This document shows positions 36,294 through 45,389 of a stretch of 64,000 nucleotides of DNA, piece by piece. This stretch comes from Peribacillus sp. FSL P2-0133 (GTDB lineage: Bacteria; Bacillota; Bacilli; Bacillales; DSM-1321). The translations under genes and the position numbers were made by a program. Position 1 is the first letter of the stretch. Each line of letters starts with the position of its first letter. The stretch lies in NCBI RefSeq assembly GCF_037975445.1, contig NZ_CP150254.1, positions 167,501-231,500 on the forward strand, read 5' to 3'. Below the pieces are notes generated by a model. The model searched no databases, was not told the DNA's origin, and saw only the letters and a program-made list of their open reading frames with translations.

Positions 36294-36431
36294 TCAGTCT
36301 TCGCGTTTGGAAAGGCAGTAGTCACATTCCATTAAGTAGGATTCAGCTTGTTCCGTGATATGGGTTCCGCACTCCGAACATTGTTTAGGCGGCAGAGTCC
36401 TGAAGAATTCCAGTGGATTTATAGTTTGCAT
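36294..36431 (-). CDS. YhfH-like zinc-ribbon protein, array copy 3
   Basis: A 45-residue paralogue (MQTINPLEFFRTLPPKQCSE; C-terminus CDYCLSKRED). It differs from copy 4 by few residues, including Tyr for Arg between the second cysteines. It has an AGGAGG site. The close similarity of copies 3, 4 and 5 points to recent duplication. Confidence 0.8.
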   Translation of the reverse strand: MQTINPLEFFRTLPPKQCSECGTHITEQAESYLMECDYCLSKRED

Positions 36432-36461
36432 GGTGGTTCCTCCTTTTTTGATTTGGTTTAA

Positions 36462-36599
36462 TCAGTCTTCGCGTTTGGAAAGGCAGCGGTCACATTCCAT
36501 TAAGTAGGACTCAGCGTGCTCAATAATATGGTCACCGCACTCGGGGCAATGTTTAGCAGGGATATTGTTAAAAAACTCAATGGACTTTTTCATTTGCAT
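36462..36599 (-). CDS. YhfH-like zinc-ribbon protein, array copy 2
   Basis: A more diverged 45-residue paralogue (MQMKKSIEFFNNIPAKHCPE; then CGDHIIEHAESYLMECDRCL). The two CxxC pairs and the YLMECDRCLSKRE tail are kept while the N-terminus varies. AGGAGG lies 8 nt before the ATG. Confidence 0.8.
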   Translation of the reverse strand: MQMKKSIEFFNNIPAKHCPECGDHIIEHAESYLMECDRCLSKRED

Positions 36600-36642
36600 G
36601 ATATTTCCTCCTTTTTAATGTTAGATATATTTTCCGATCGTT

Positions 36643-36777
36643 TTATTCTTCACGTTTGGAAAGGCAGCGATCGCATTCCATCAGATAGGAATCTGAGTGG
36701 TCCACATGTGTTTCACCACACTCCGGGCAATGTTTAAATGAATCGATTATGAATAAATCTGATTGATTTGCTTGCAT
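36643..36777 (-). CDS. YhfH-like zinc-ribbon protein, array copy 1
   Basis: The first and most diverged gene of the array, 44 residues (MQANQSDLFIIDSFKHCPEC; then GETHVDHSDSYLMECDRCLS). The LEFF...LP segment of the other copies is replaced, but CPEC and CDRC are intact. GAGGAGG precedes the ATG. A promoter candidate lies just upstream, so all five genes probably form one transcript. Confidence 0.78.
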   Translation of the reverse strand: MQANQSDLFIIDSFKHCPECGETHVDHSDSYLMECDRCLSKREE

Positions 36778-36833
36778 GTCTCGCTCCTCCTCTTTATAGT
36801 ACAGTTTTGGGTGTTTGCTCGTTGTTATAATAC

Positions 36834-36862
36834 AGTATATACCCGAATTTGGAAAATGTATA
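36834..36862 (-). promoter_or_regulatory. promoter candidate of the yhfH-like array
   Basis: Minus-strand TATACA and TATACT separated by 17 nt, about 57 nt before the first array start codon. Confidence 0.45.
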
Positions 36863-36983
36863 GGTATTTTACAGAAAATTTCAAATTTTTTTCACTCTTA
36901 GTGTGAAAACCTTATAGGAAAGGGATTTATCATCAATTTATTTTTGTATTTTTCTTCACGGCAAGTAGGAAATTGAAGAAATA

Positions 36984-37130
36984 ATGCTTTTTATGAAAGG
37001 AAAAAACAAAGAGGGAGCGAAAGGGACAGACAATTTTCAATTGGTTGGGATAGGTATTAATATAACAGATGTGGAACAGGAAATTTCAGTGATCAGTGAA
37101 TGCCGGTTTCACAGTCTATGTAACAAATAA
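36984..37130 (+). CDS. doubtful 48-residue ORF
   Basis: An ATG frame (MLFMKGKNKEGAKGTDNFQL, then VGIGINITDVEQ) in the spacer 36863-37284. It has no convincing ribosome binding site and no recognised family. The rest of this spacer shows no gene. Confidence 0.2.
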   Translation: MLFMKGKNKEGAKGTDNFQLVGIGINITDVEQEISVISECRFHSLCNK

Positions 37131-37284
37131 GAGCGTGTTTTAAAATGACGGAAAACTTCAAGTGGCAGCGATTAAGTTACTGGGGGAAATGCTTATTTAA
37201 CAATCAGAAAAAATGTCCGTGTGGTTTTAGTACATCAGTAAAGAGGTAACTTGCTAGTAGAAGTACAATAATGGGAGGTAGCAT

Positions 37285-38175
37285 ATGTCGAAAGCGATGA
37301 TTATCATCAATCCATCTTCAGGTAAGGAAAAGGCAGGAAAGATTTTGCCGAAAGCGGAAAAGGCACTTGGTGAAATTTATGATGAGGTAAGCGTTTGTAA
37401 AACGGAAGGAGAGGGGGATGCTACGGATTTTGCAAAGGAGGCCTGTGCAGAAAGGTTCGATGCTGTCATTTCCATGGGTGGGGATGGAACGGTGAATGAG
37501 ATAGTGAATGGCTTGGGCGAGCAGCAACATCGACCTATTTTCGGAATCATTCCACTAGGAACCATTAATGATTTCGCGAGATCTTTGGGAATACCCCTGG
37601 ATCCTAATGCAGCCATTGAGATCTTAAAGGATATGCATATTAAGGAATCGGACATAGGGAAGATCAATGACCGTTACTTCATGAATGTGTTGGCAGTAGG
37701 GGCGATTGCCGAGGCTACCTATAATGTTACCGTTGAACAAAAAACCCGTCTGGGGTCTTTTGCATATTTCATTGAAGGAGCAAAAGCGATCATTAAAAAG
37801 ACTCCGTTTCCTTTAACGGTGGAACATGATCAGGGAAAGTGGATGGGCGAGGCACATTTACTAATTGCAACAATGACTAACTCTGTCGGCGGTTTCGAAC
37901 AACTTGCACCAGAGGCGGAAGTGAATGATGGAAAGCTGCACACATTCATCATTAAGGATTTATCTCTTCCTCTCATCGTCAAGATCATTCCCAGTTTAAT
38001 TAGGGGAGAGATCAAGGGACATGACGAAGTTGAATATATTAAAACATCCAAGCTCCATTTAGCCACATCAGAGGAACTAGCAGTCAATATCGATGGCGAT
38101 GAAGGCATCCTTCTTCCTTTCCAGGCAAATGTACTGCACAAACATCTTCGTCTCTTTGTCCCGGGAACTAAATAA
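37285..38175 (+). CDS. diacylglycerol/lipid kinase (YegS/BmrU family)
   Basis: A 296-residue cytoplasmic lipid kinase of the DagK/YegS/BmrU family, which phosphorylates diacylglycerol or related lipids. The N-terminal catalytic domain has the nucleotide loop NPSSGKEKAGK (about 9-19) and the signature SMGGDGTVNEIVNGL (about 62-76). The C-terminal beta domain includes LPLTVEHDQGKW-like and AVNIDGDEG segments. GGGAGG lies 7 nt before the ATG. It is monocistronic. DgkB and BmrU cannot be separated by eye. Confidence 0.88.
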   Translation: MSKAMIIINPSSGKEKAGKILPKAEKALGEIYDEVSVCKTEGEGDATDFAKEACAERFDAVISMGGDGTVNEIVNGLGEQQHRPIFGIIPLGTINDFARSLGIPLDPNAAIEILKDMHIKESDIGKINDRYFMNVLAVGAIAEATYNVTVEQKTRLGSFAYFIEGAKAIIKKTPFPLTVEHDQGKWMGEAHLLIATMTNSVGGFEQLAPEAEVNDGKLHTFIIKDLSLPLIVKIIPSLIRGEIKGHDEVEYIKTSKLHLATSEELAVNIDGDEGILLPFQANVLHKHLRLFVPGTK

Positions 38176-38242
38176 GTTTTTTATTCCGAGCTTGTTATGG
38201 GAGGTGTCTTTTCACAAAGACCATTTTCATTCATCATTTGGG

Positions 38243-38277
38243 AAAAGCTGATTATGGTTAGCCAATCAGCTTTTTTC
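38243..38277 (+). terminator. terminator after the lipid kinase gene
   Basis: Eleven-bp stem AAAAGCTGATT/AATCAGCTTTT with a 10-nt loop and T-run. Confidence 0.85.
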
Positions 38278-38472
38278 TGTTTTATGTGTGCCCAAGTTTG
38301 TTGATAGAGTTGATTTTGTAAAACATCCAACACTTCAATCTTCATGATATTAAAACAGGTATCATTATTCAGGAGGATTCTAGGTTAGAATAGTTAATGC
38401 ATGAATGAATGGGTATAAATATGTTACGCTTATAGTTATGAGAATAGATGAGAGAGGAAGTTTGATGTTTGT

Positions 38473-40506
38473 ATGGAGTTTTTTCTTGTTATATTAGCTC
38501 TTCTTATATTGATTGGAGTGTCTAATGTAATTAACCATTTTATACCCTTTATACCTGTACCATTAATACAAATAACACTGGGGGTCATATTGGCGCTTTT
38601 ACCCCTGGGTATGCATGTTGAGATGGAGACGGAATTGTTTTTGCTGTTATTCATCGCGCCCCTATTGTTCAATGATGGAAAAAATGTACCCCGAACAGCA
38701 CTATGGAAGTTGAGAGCACCCATTCTAATGCTTGCACTGGGCCTTGTATTCATAACGGTTTGGGCAGGCGGGTATTTAATTAATTGGATGATCCCTTCGA
38801 TTCCATTGCCGGCGGCTTTCGCTTTGGCGGCCATTTTGTCACCTACAGATGTTGTGGCAGTGAGTGCTTTGGCGAGTCGGGTCAAGTTACCGAAGAGTAT
38901 CATGCACCTTCTCGAAGGAGAAGGACTAATGAATGATGCCTCAGGTCTAGTTGCCTTTAAGTTTGCCGTTGCGGCTACAGTTACTGGTGTTTTCTCCTTA
39001 GTCGATGCAACCTTCAGTTTCATATGGATTGCAATTGGCGGGTTTGTAGGTGGAGCAATACTTGCTTTCATCATTATCAGGCTTCGTGTAGTTCTTCGCC
39101 GTTTAGGGATGGAAGACGTCACGATGCATATGCTGATCCAAATCCTAACTCCTTTTATTATTTTCCTCGCTGTGGAACATTTCCACCTTTCTGGGATTTT
39201 AGCGGTCGTGGCTGGGGGAATTGTCCATGCCATTGAACGAGATCGGGAAATATCACCAACTGTGGAACTTCAGGTCGTTTCAAGAAGTACATGGTCCGTC
39301 ATTTTATATATATTGAATGGCCTTGTATTCGTTTTGCTTGGCTTGCAAATCCCAAGCGTTGCGAAAATTATCTTTCAAGATCCAGCCTTCAATAATGGAC
39401 AAGTGATCCTTTATATCGTGGTCATTACACTTTTCCTCTTCGCTTTACGATTCATTTGGCTTACGGCTGCCTGGTCGATTGGCTGGATGACGAAAAAAGC
39501 AGGCGCCCAAAAACCGGACTTCAAAGCGGCCGGAATCATTACCATTTCCGGTGTTCGCGGAGCTGTAACGTTAGCGGGTTCGTTTTCGATTCCGTATGTG
39601 TTGGCGGATGGAAGTCCTTTTCCTGAGCGTTCGTTAATCATTTTCATAGCAGCAGGAGTCATTTTGCTGACCTTGCTTGTTGCGAGTATATTTCTGCCAA
39701 TCGTGGCACGGTCCGAAGAAGAGGAAGTGGTGGACAAGCAGGCTGACAAAACGAAAACTGCTGCCATTCAATCACATCAAGCGGCTATTCGGGTGATTGA
39801 GTCACAAATGACTGATGAAAACCGGGAAGCGGCTTTATCGATCATTTCGAGGTACTGTACAAAGATCAATGATTTGTCCTATGTAGAACAGGAGAAAGAA
39901 CCAGCTGCATTGAGGGAAGAAGAGAAGGATCTTCGCTTCAAGGCCCTTGAAGCAGAGCAAAGATTCCTGGATAAGCTCATTAAGGATGAAAAAGTGGACC
40001 GGGAGACGGCGTATATATGCAAGGAATACATCCAGCGTATGGAAAGTGCCGTAACAAATCGACTGAAGTTCCGTTTTTTCAGGTCAGTAACGCTTTTCAG
40101 AAGAAGTATGCTGAGGGTTTTAAAATTATTTTTCCCTAATAAAAGAGAAATAAGAAAAATCAATCTTGAGAGATTGGAAAAGGTCAGGGATCTTAAAATC
40201 AGGATGTATAAAGCTGCCATCCAAGAGATACAGGCCGGAATTACAGCTGATAATCATAAGACATCCTCGATGATCATAGATGAGTATAAAGTGCTGATTT
40301 TAAAATGCAAACGTGAAAATAGAGGCCGGACCCCGAGTAAAATGGCCGATTATGAAAGAGAGCTGTTCTATAAAGCGATCCAGGCAGAACGGGACGAAGT
40401 GCAGGATATGTTTGAAAAACGAGTAATTTCCCGAGATGTTGCCAACATACTCCGCCAGCAGATCAATTTACGGGAAGCACTAACAATCAATGAAAATACA
40501 CATTGA
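38473..40506 (+). CDS. nhaK: NhaK-type Na+(K+)/H+ antiporter
   Basis: A 677-residue CPA1 antiporter. About 12 transmembrane helices occupy residues 1-415, with the ion-site region SPTDVVAVSALASRVK and LLEGEGLMNDASGLVAFKF (two conserved Asp). A long charged cytoplasmic tail (about 420-677) is rich in K, E and R. Start and length follow B. subtilis NhaK (YvgP), including NHFIPFIPVPLIQITLGVIL. The ATG at 38473 is 14 nt from GAGAGGAAG, an unusually wide gap; an ATG at 38465 runs into a stop after 10 codons. It probably exports Na+, K+ or Li+ for pH and salt homeostasis. Confidence 0.9.
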   Translation: MEFFLVILALLILIGVSNVINHFIPFIPVPLIQITLGVILALLPLGMHVEMETELFLLLFIAPLLFNDGKNVPRTALWKLRAPILMLALGLVFITVWAGGYLINWMIPSIPLPAAFALAAILSPTDVVAVSALASRVKLPKSIMHLLEGEGLMNDASGLVAFKFAVAATVTGVFSLVDATFSFIWIAIGGFVGGAILAFIIIRLRVVLRRLGMEDVTMHMLIQILTPFIIFLAVEHFHLSGILAVVAGGIVHAIERDREISPTVELQVVSRSTWSVILYILNGLVFVLLGLQIPSVAKIIFQDPAFNNGQVILYIVVITLFLFALRFIWLTAAWSIGWMTKKAGAQKPDFKAAGIITISGVRGAVTLAGSFSIPYVLADGSPFPERSLIIFIAAGVILLTLLVASIFLPIVARSEEEEVVDKQADKTKTAAIQSHQAAIRVIESQMTDENREAALSIISRYCTKINDLSYVEQEKEPAALREEEKDLRFKALEAEQRFLDKLIKDEKVDRETAYICKEYIQRMESAVTNRLKFRFFRSVTLFRRSMLRVLKLFFPNKREIRKINLERLEKVRDLKIRMYKAAIQEIQAGITADNHKTSSMIIDEYKVLILKCKRENRGRTPSKMADYERELFYKAIQAERDEVQDMFEKRVISRDVANILRQQINLREALTINENTH

Positions 40507-40513
40507 TTTACTT

Positions 40514-40548
40514 AAGGAGCACTGCCGATATATTCGGCAGTGCTCCTT
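40514..40548. terminator. perfect 15-bp hairpin after nhaK
   Basis: AAGGAGCACTGCCGA/TCGGCAGTGCTCCTT with a 5-nt loop. It lacks a T-run, so termination is less certain. Confidence 0.6.
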
Positions 40549-40625
40549 GCGGTTTATGAAGGGATTATCGGAAGGGTCATCGAATCATTAATGTATCCAA
40601 TAATTGATGATAGAGGGTGTGCTTA

Positions 40626-41144
40626 ATGAACCAGGACAAGGAAATCGGGACCATCACCTTAACGCCTTATTTACCGGAACATCTTCACCAGCTTTCCCAG
40701 TTTTATTTACCGGATACACAAACCCCTTTTTCTGCTCTGCCTGAAGAGTCACTAAAATATTGCCGGGAAGATTGCGACAGGCATCCTATCGTAATAATGG
40801 ATGAGGGTATTCCAGTTGGTTTTTTCGTTTTACACATTGGCGAGAATATCACCCCTTTCACCAATGATAAAAAAGCGATATTACTCCGTGGATTTCTTGT
40901 TGATCAAAAGCATCAAGGTAAAGGGGTTGCGAAGAAAGCCTTGCAAATCCTTCCGGAATTCGCAAAAGCGATTTTTCCAAACAAGGATTCGATCATTCTG
41001 GCAGTGAACGTCATGAACGTGATTGCAAAATCGCTATATGCGAAATCTGGGTATCAGGATACAGGGATTCAAAAAGTAGGCAGAAGCGGGGTGATGGAGA
41101 TAATGGAGTATCGATTAGATACGATGAACAAGGATATGGAATAA
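40626..41144 (+). CDS. GNAT-family N-acetyltransferase
   Basis: A 172-residue acetyltransferase with the acetyl-CoA binding core FLVDQKHQGKGVAKKAL (motif A, Q-x2-G-x-G/A, about 90-106), followed by ILAVNVMNVIAKSLYAKSGY (motif B). Substrate unknown; resemblance is to spermine/spermidine or ribosomal-protein type GNAT proteins at a general level only. GAGGGTG lies 7 nt before the ATG at 40626. It is single with its own terminator. Confidence 0.85.
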   Translation: MNQDKEIGTITLTPYLPEHLHQLSQFYLPDTQTPFSALPEESLKYCREDCDRHPIVIMDEGIPVGFFVLHIGENITPFTNDKKAILLRGFLVDQKHQGKGVAKKALQILPEFAKAIFPNKDSIILAVNVMNVIAKSLYAKSGYQDTGIQKVGRSGVMEIMEYRLDTMNKDME

Positions 41145-41172
41145 GAAACGAATAACTAATATTGTTTGATCT

Positions 41173-41202
41173 AGACTTTTCCAAGAGGAGAGGTCTTTTT
41201 TT
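41173..41202 (+). terminator. terminator after the GNAT gene
   Basis: AGACTTTTCC/GGAGAGGTCT stem with wobble pairs and seven T. Confidence 0.75.
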
Positions 41203-41323
41203 GTCAAATTTGTTACAGGTTTCATTACGAAACCAATGAATTAGAAGTGCCGCTTTTAATAATGCCGCTGCCTTATGGTACACTTTACTTAATGCAAAAT
41301 TCGTTAATCGAGGTGTAGCCCTA

Positions 41324-42709
41324 ATGAAAACAGTCGTAGTCGTAGGTGGAGGCATTACCGGTTTATCAACCATGTATTATTTACAAAAAACAGTTAAAGC
41401 GAGGAATCTCTCCGTACGATTGATATTAATAGAAGGAAATGAGGAACTAGGCGGTAAAATAAGGACTGTGCTCAATGGTCCATTTAAAATTGAAGCGGGT
41501 GCCGATTCGATTGTCGCCAGGAAACAAAATATAAAACCATTTATTAAGGAATTGAACCTAGAGGATCAAGTTGTCTATAATGCGACGGGAAAATCATTCA
41601 TCCATACAGATGGGATGCTGAAGGGAATTCCCGAGGATGCCCTATTCGGAATACCAATGAGCCTTGAGTCGCTGGCGAAAAGCGATCTGGTTTCTGCCCA
41701 AGGGAAGGTTGACGCCTTAAAGGATTTCTATACAAAAAATGAGACGTTTACGAAGAATGACTCAATTGGTTTATTTCTTGAAAGCTTTTTAGGTAAGGAA
41801 TTGGTGCAAAAGCAGATATCGCCTGTCCTATCGGGTGTTTACTCAGGAAAATTAAATGAATTGACCATTGCCAAAACACTGCCAGAGATGCTGGATTATA
41901 AAAATGAATATGGCAGTATAATACGCGGTCTATCGGAAAATATGCAGAAATACCAAAGCAAGGGTAATAAGAAGTTCCTTTCGTTTAAAAATGGCCTATC
42001 AACATTGGTTGATCGAATTGAGGAAAGCCTCGATCTGGTGGAAATTTTAAAAGGGGTCAGTGTGGATAAAATTGGAGTTGGAGATGAAGGGTACATCATT
42101 TCATTGGCAAACGGTGAAACGCTGGAAACGGACTTCATCGTATTGAGTACACCGCATACAGTCGCCCAGAAATTATTGGGTGATCGGGAGTTGGATGAGG
42201 ACTTCGACGGCTTGATCAATAGTTCGATGATTAGCGTTTATCTTGGATTCGATATCCCGGACAGCATGCTTCCTAAAGACGGGACAGGTTTCATTGCAGG
42301 TGATAATAGTGATTTGATCTGCAATGCATGTACATGGACAAGCCGGAAATGGGAGCATACTTCTGAAAACAGTCAGCTTTTGGTAAGGCTTTTTTATAAA
42401 AGCTCTAGTCCGGACTATGAACGCTTACGGTCCCTTACAAACCAGGAATTGATCCAGGTGGCTTTACGCGACATTAAAAACAGTCTAAGCATTTCCGGGA
42501 ATCCAGTAACGAGTGAAGTGACGAAATGGCATGAGAATATGCCGAACTACCATATTAAACATCCTCAAATCGTTCAATCATTGGAGGAGAAAATCTCCGA
42601 GAATTATCCGAATGTTTTACTTGCGGGCTGCTCATACAATGGTGTCGGAATACCGGACTGTATTGCTGATGGGGAAAAGAAAGCGCAAGAGATATGTCTG
42701 AAGTTGTAA
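41324..42709 (+). CDS. hemY: protoporphyrinogen/coproporphyrinogen oxidase (HemY type)
   Basis: A 461-residue FAD enzyme that in Firmicutes oxidises coproporphyrinogen III to coproporphyrin III in haem synthesis (also named CgoX). The FAD loop VVVGGGITGLSTMYYL sits at the N-terminus, followed by GNEELGGKIRT, PVLSGVYSG and the C-terminal FAD motif LLAGCSYNGVGIPDCIADG. Length is normal. It is alone here, away from hemE and hemH, which usually accompany hemY in Bacillus, so it may be a second copy. Confidence 0.88.
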   Translation: MKTVVVVGGGITGLSTMYYLQKTVKARNLSVRLILIEGNEELGGKIRTVLNGPFKIEAGADSIVARKQNIKPFIKELNLEDQVVYNATGKSFIHTDGMLKGIPEDALFGIPMSLESLAKSDLVSAQGKVDALKDFYTKNETFTKNDSIGLFLESFLGKELVQKQISPVLSGVYSGKLNELTIAKTLPEMLDYKNEYGSIIRGLSENMQKYQSKGNKKFLSFKNGLSTLVDRIEESLDLVEILKGVSVDKIGVGDEGYIISLANGETLETDFIVLSTPHTVAQKLLGDRELDEDFDGLINSSMISVYLGFDIPDSMLPKDGTGFIAGDNSDLICNACTWTSRKWEHTSENSQLLVRLFYKSSSPDYERLRSLTNQELIQVALRDIKNSLSISGNPVTSEVTKWHENMPNYHIKHPQIVQSLEEKISENYPNVLLAGCSYNGVGIPDCIADGEKKAQEICLKL

Positions 42710-42712
42710 AAG

Positions 42713-42741
42713 GGGGACTGCCAAGTGGCGGTCCTTTTTTT
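42713..42741 (+). terminator. terminator after hemY
   Basis: GGACTGCC/GGCGGTCC stem with AAGT loop and seven T, directly after the stop. Confidence 0.85.
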
Positions 42742-42762
42742 ATTCACACCTGGAAATTCCGT

Positions 42763-42790
42763 TTGAAGTTTCCCGCATTTCCTGTATAAT
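42763..42790 (+). promoter_or_regulatory. SigA promoter of the pot operon
   Basis: TTGAAG and a consensus TATAAT separated by 16 nt, 90 nt before the regulator gene. Confidence 0.6.
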
Positions 42791-42804
42791 GATATTCGTA
42801 AAAT

Positions 42805-42863
42805 TAAACTGAAAGTTTACTTATATAAAACTTTATCTACTGTGGGTTTACTATAAGTAAACC
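42805..42863 (+). promoter_or_regulatory. palindromic operators in the pot leader
   Basis: Three palindromes follow the start point: TAAACTGAAAGTTTA (42805-42819), the imperfect AGTTTACTTATATAAAACT (42814-42832) and the perfect 8-3-8 GGTTTACTATAAGTAAACC (42845-42863). They are probably sites for the XRE-cupin regulator encoded next, as autorepression elements. Confidence 0.55.
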
Positions 42864-42879
42864 GATTGAGGGTAATGGG

Positions 42880-43422
42880 ATGCAAATTGGAAAAAAAATA
42901 AAGAACCTTCGCTTGAAAAAAGGATTGACCCAGGAAGAATTGGGGGAAAGAACGGATTTAAGCAAAGGATATATTTCACAGTTGGAAAGGGATCTTAGTT
43001 CCCCTTCAATTGAAACTCTTTTCAATATTTTAGAAGTACTCGGCTGCAAGCCGAAGCAGTTCTTCGATGAAGAGGATCAAGTCCAAAAAGTGGTTTATGA
43101 AGAAGAAGCACAAACATTTTTCATCGATGAAGAACGCGGGTATCAAATCCAGTGGCTCGTGCCTGAATCGAATGAAAAGGAAATGGAACCTATTCGGCTG
43201 ATTCTCCAGGAAAAAGGGGAGTTCAAACAGTTTGAACCATCCCTGTCGGAAACATTCGGTTATGTATTAAGCGGAAGAGTCATTGTAAAGCTTGGTACAC
43301 ATACGTATTTCGTCAAGGCAGGGGAATCGATTTATTTTCATGCTTCAGATGAACATCAAATCATCAATGATTTTGAAGGTCCGTCAGAGTTATTACTCGT
43401 GGTGACGGAATCATACTTATAG
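42880..43422 (+). CDS. XRE-cupin regulator of polyamine uptake
   Basis: A 180-residue repressor with an N-terminal XRE helix-turn-helix (KIKNLRLKKGLTQEELGERT, LSKGYISQLERDLSSPSIE; about 4-60) and a C-terminal cupin (about 110-178, LSGRVIVKLGTHTYFVKAGE, IYFHASDEHQI). It resembles PuuR-type polyamine regulators. It is the first gene before potABCD (63-nt gap), and palindromes in its own leader suggest autoregulation. Polyamine binding by the cupin is inferred. Confidence 0.87.
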   Translation: MQIGKKIKNLRLKKGLTQEELGERTDLSKGYISQLERDLSSPSIETLFNILEVLGCKPKQFFDEEDQVQKVVYEEEAQTFFIDEERGYQIQWLVPESNEKEMEPIRLILQEKGEFKQFEPSLSETFGYVLSGRVIVKLGTHTYFVKAGESIYFHASDEHQIINDFEGPSELLLVVTESYL

Positions 43423-43485
43423 AATTCAAAACAAATGCAATCGTTGAAGATTGATGAGTAAGGTAATAGAGAGAGGGAAGAAGCT

Positions 43486-44595
43486 ATGGCAAACGGGAAT
43501 ATAATACGCTTCGATCAGGTTACGAAGCAATTTGATGATGATACGGTAGTTCTCGATAATGTTAGTTTTGAAATCGAGAGAGGGAAGTTCTATACGCTCT
43601 TGGGTCCTTCCGGATGTGGGAAGACCACGATCCTTCGCTTGATTGCCGGATTTACGGAAGCCTCCAAAGGTGATATTTACTTTGAAGGTAAAAAGATCAA
43701 TGACGTGCCAGCCAATAAAAGGCAAGTGAATACGGTATTTCAGGATTATGCACTTTTTCCGCATTTAAATGTGTTTGAAAATGTAGCATTTGGTCTTCGG
43801 ATTAAAAAAATGAAGAATTCGGAAGTGGAAATCAAGGTGAAGGAAGCCCTCAGCTTTGTTAATTTGGAGGGGTATGAAAAACGGGAGATCAGGGAAATGT
43901 CCGGCGGTCAGCGGCAACGGGTAGCGATTGCCAGGGCGATTGTTAATGAACCGGAAGTCATCCTTCTGGATGAACCGCTATCTGCCCTCGATTTAAAATT
44001 ACGTACAGAAATGCAATATGAATTACGGGAGCTGCAACAGAGGCTTGGTATCACGTTTATCTTCGTCACTCATGACCAAGAGGAAGCGTTAGCGATGTCA
44101 GATGAGATTTTTGTCCTTAACAAAGGGAAGATTCAGCAAAGTGGAACCCCTACGGATATTTATGATGAACCACTGAATCGGTTCGTTGCAGATTTCATCG
44201 GTGAGTCTAATATTGTAAAAGGAAAAATGATTGAAGATTACTGTGTGGAATTCGTCGGCAGACAGTTCGAATGTGTCGACCAAGGATTGAACAGTAATGA
44301 AGCTGTCGATATCGTCATCCGCCCGGAAGATTTAGAGATTACTTCCGTAAATCGCGGAAAACTGCAAGTTCGGGTGGACTCCCAGCTATTTCGCGGTGTT
44401 CATTATGAAATCAGCTGTTATGACCATGATGGAAATGAATGGCTTGTCCAATCAACGAAAAAAGTGGCAGTTGGAGATGAAATAGGTCTTTATTTCGATC
44501 CAGAATCGATTCATGTCATGCGATTGGGTGAAACGGAAGAAGAATTCGATAAACGTCTGGAAGCGTATCATGATGGAGAAAGTCATGAAGAATAA
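43486..44595 (+). CDS. potA: spermidine/putrescine ABC transporter ATPase PotA
   Basis: A 369-residue ATPase that powers polyamine uptake. The nucleotide-binding domain covers about 1-240 with Walker [10 protein letters not shown] (about 39-47), Q-loop [10 protein letters not shown], signature [14 protein letters not shown], Walker [13 protein letters not shown] and switch His in FVTHDQ. A TOBE regulatory domain follows (about 280-355). GGGAAGAAG precedes the ATG. The stop overlaps the start of potB by 11 nt, indicating coupling. Confidence 0.93.
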   Translation: MANGNIIRFDQVTKQFDDDTVVLDNVSFEIERGKFYTLLGPSGCGKTTILRLIAGFTEASKGDIYFEGKKINDVPANKRQVNTVFQDYALFPHLNVFENVAFGLRIKKMKNSEVEIKVKEALSFVNLEGYEKREIREMSGGQRQRVAIARAIVNEPEVILLDEPLSALDLKLRTEMQYELRELQQRLGITFIFVTHDQEEALAMSDEIFVLNKGKIQQSGTPTDIYDEPLNRFVADFIGESNIVKGKMIEDYCVEFVGRQFECVDQGLNSNEAVDIVIRPEDLEITSVNRGKLQVRVDSQLFRGVHYEISCYDHDGNEWLVQSTKKVAVGDEIGLYFDPESIHVMRLGETEEEFDKRLEAYHDGESHEE

Positions 44596-45388
44596 AATAT
44601 CCCGGAATATTTACTTCATACCCTATGTCTTATGGATTGCTTTATTCGTGATTGCACCCATTTTGTTAATCCTTTACTATTCCTTCTTTGACATTGAAGG
44701 CAATCTATCTTTGATTAACTATCAAAAGTTCTTTACGCCAGTATATTTAACAATGACATTAAGCTCATTTTGGTATGCTTTCCTGATTACGGGAATATCC
44801 CTTTTAGTCGCTTACCCAACCGCATATTTGTTAACGAAAACAAAGCATAAGCAGTTGTGGCTTTTGCTAATCATCGTTCCTTCCTGGATCAATTTACTTT
44901 TGAAGGCTTATGCCTTCATTGGTATTTTTGGCACGTATGGTGTGGCGAATGGTTTTCTAGAGGCTGTAGGAATCGGGAAGCAGCAGATTCTCTTTACGGA
45001 TTTCAGCTTCATATTCGTTTCGGTTTATATTTTCATCCCGTTTATGATCTTACCGATATTCAATTCGCTTGATAAAATGAATCCAACCCTTTTGGATGCG
45101 GCTAATGACTTGGGAGCGTCCCGATGGATGACATTCCGCCGTGTCATTTTTCCATTGACGTTAGATGGTGTAAAGACGGGATGCCAGGTAGTCTTCATCC
45201 CGGCACTTTCTTTGTTCATGCTTACAAGACTGATTGCCGGTAACCGCGTCATTACGCTTGGTACGGCTATCGAGCAGCACTTCCTTGTGACACAGGATTG
45301 GGGAATGGGTTCCACAATTGCGGTATTTTTGATTATTATAATGTTCCTGATTATGTTTGTAACGGGTAACCGAAAGCAGGGTGTGTAA
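44585..45388 (+). CDS. potB: spermidine/putrescine ABC permease PotB
   Basis: A 267-residue permease with six transmembrane helices. The EAA cytoplasmic loop reads [20 protein letters not shown] (about 165-185) and contacts PotA. The start is the ATG at 44585 ([20 protein letters not shown]), with GGAGAA upstream, inside the end of potA; longer in-frame openings overlap potA deeply and are rejected. It forms the channel with PotC. Confidence 0.92.
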   Translation: MKNKISRNIYFIPYVLWIALFVIAPILLILYYSFFDIEGNLSLINYQKFFTPVYLTMTLSSFWYAFLITGISLLVAYPTAYLLTKTKHKQLWLLLIIVPSWINLLLKAYAFIGIFGTYGVANGFLEAVGIGKQQILFTDFSFIFVSVYIFIPFMILPIFNSLDKMNPTLLDAANDLGASRWMTFRRVIFPLTLDGVKTGCQVVFIPALSLFMLTRLIAGNRVITLGTAIEQHFLVTQDWGMGSTIAVFLIIIMFLIMFVTGNRKQGV

Positions 45389-45389
45389 A

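Noticed and set aside
35957..36777. Regular repeats considered as a CRISPR array
   Set aside because: The units are about 167 bp, keep reading frame, start codon and AGGAGG, and have no short repeat/spacer alternation; they are tandem genes.
38436..39233. 265-codon minus-strand open frame
   Set aside because: It is antisense to nhaK, low in hydrophobic order, without a family or ribosome binding site.
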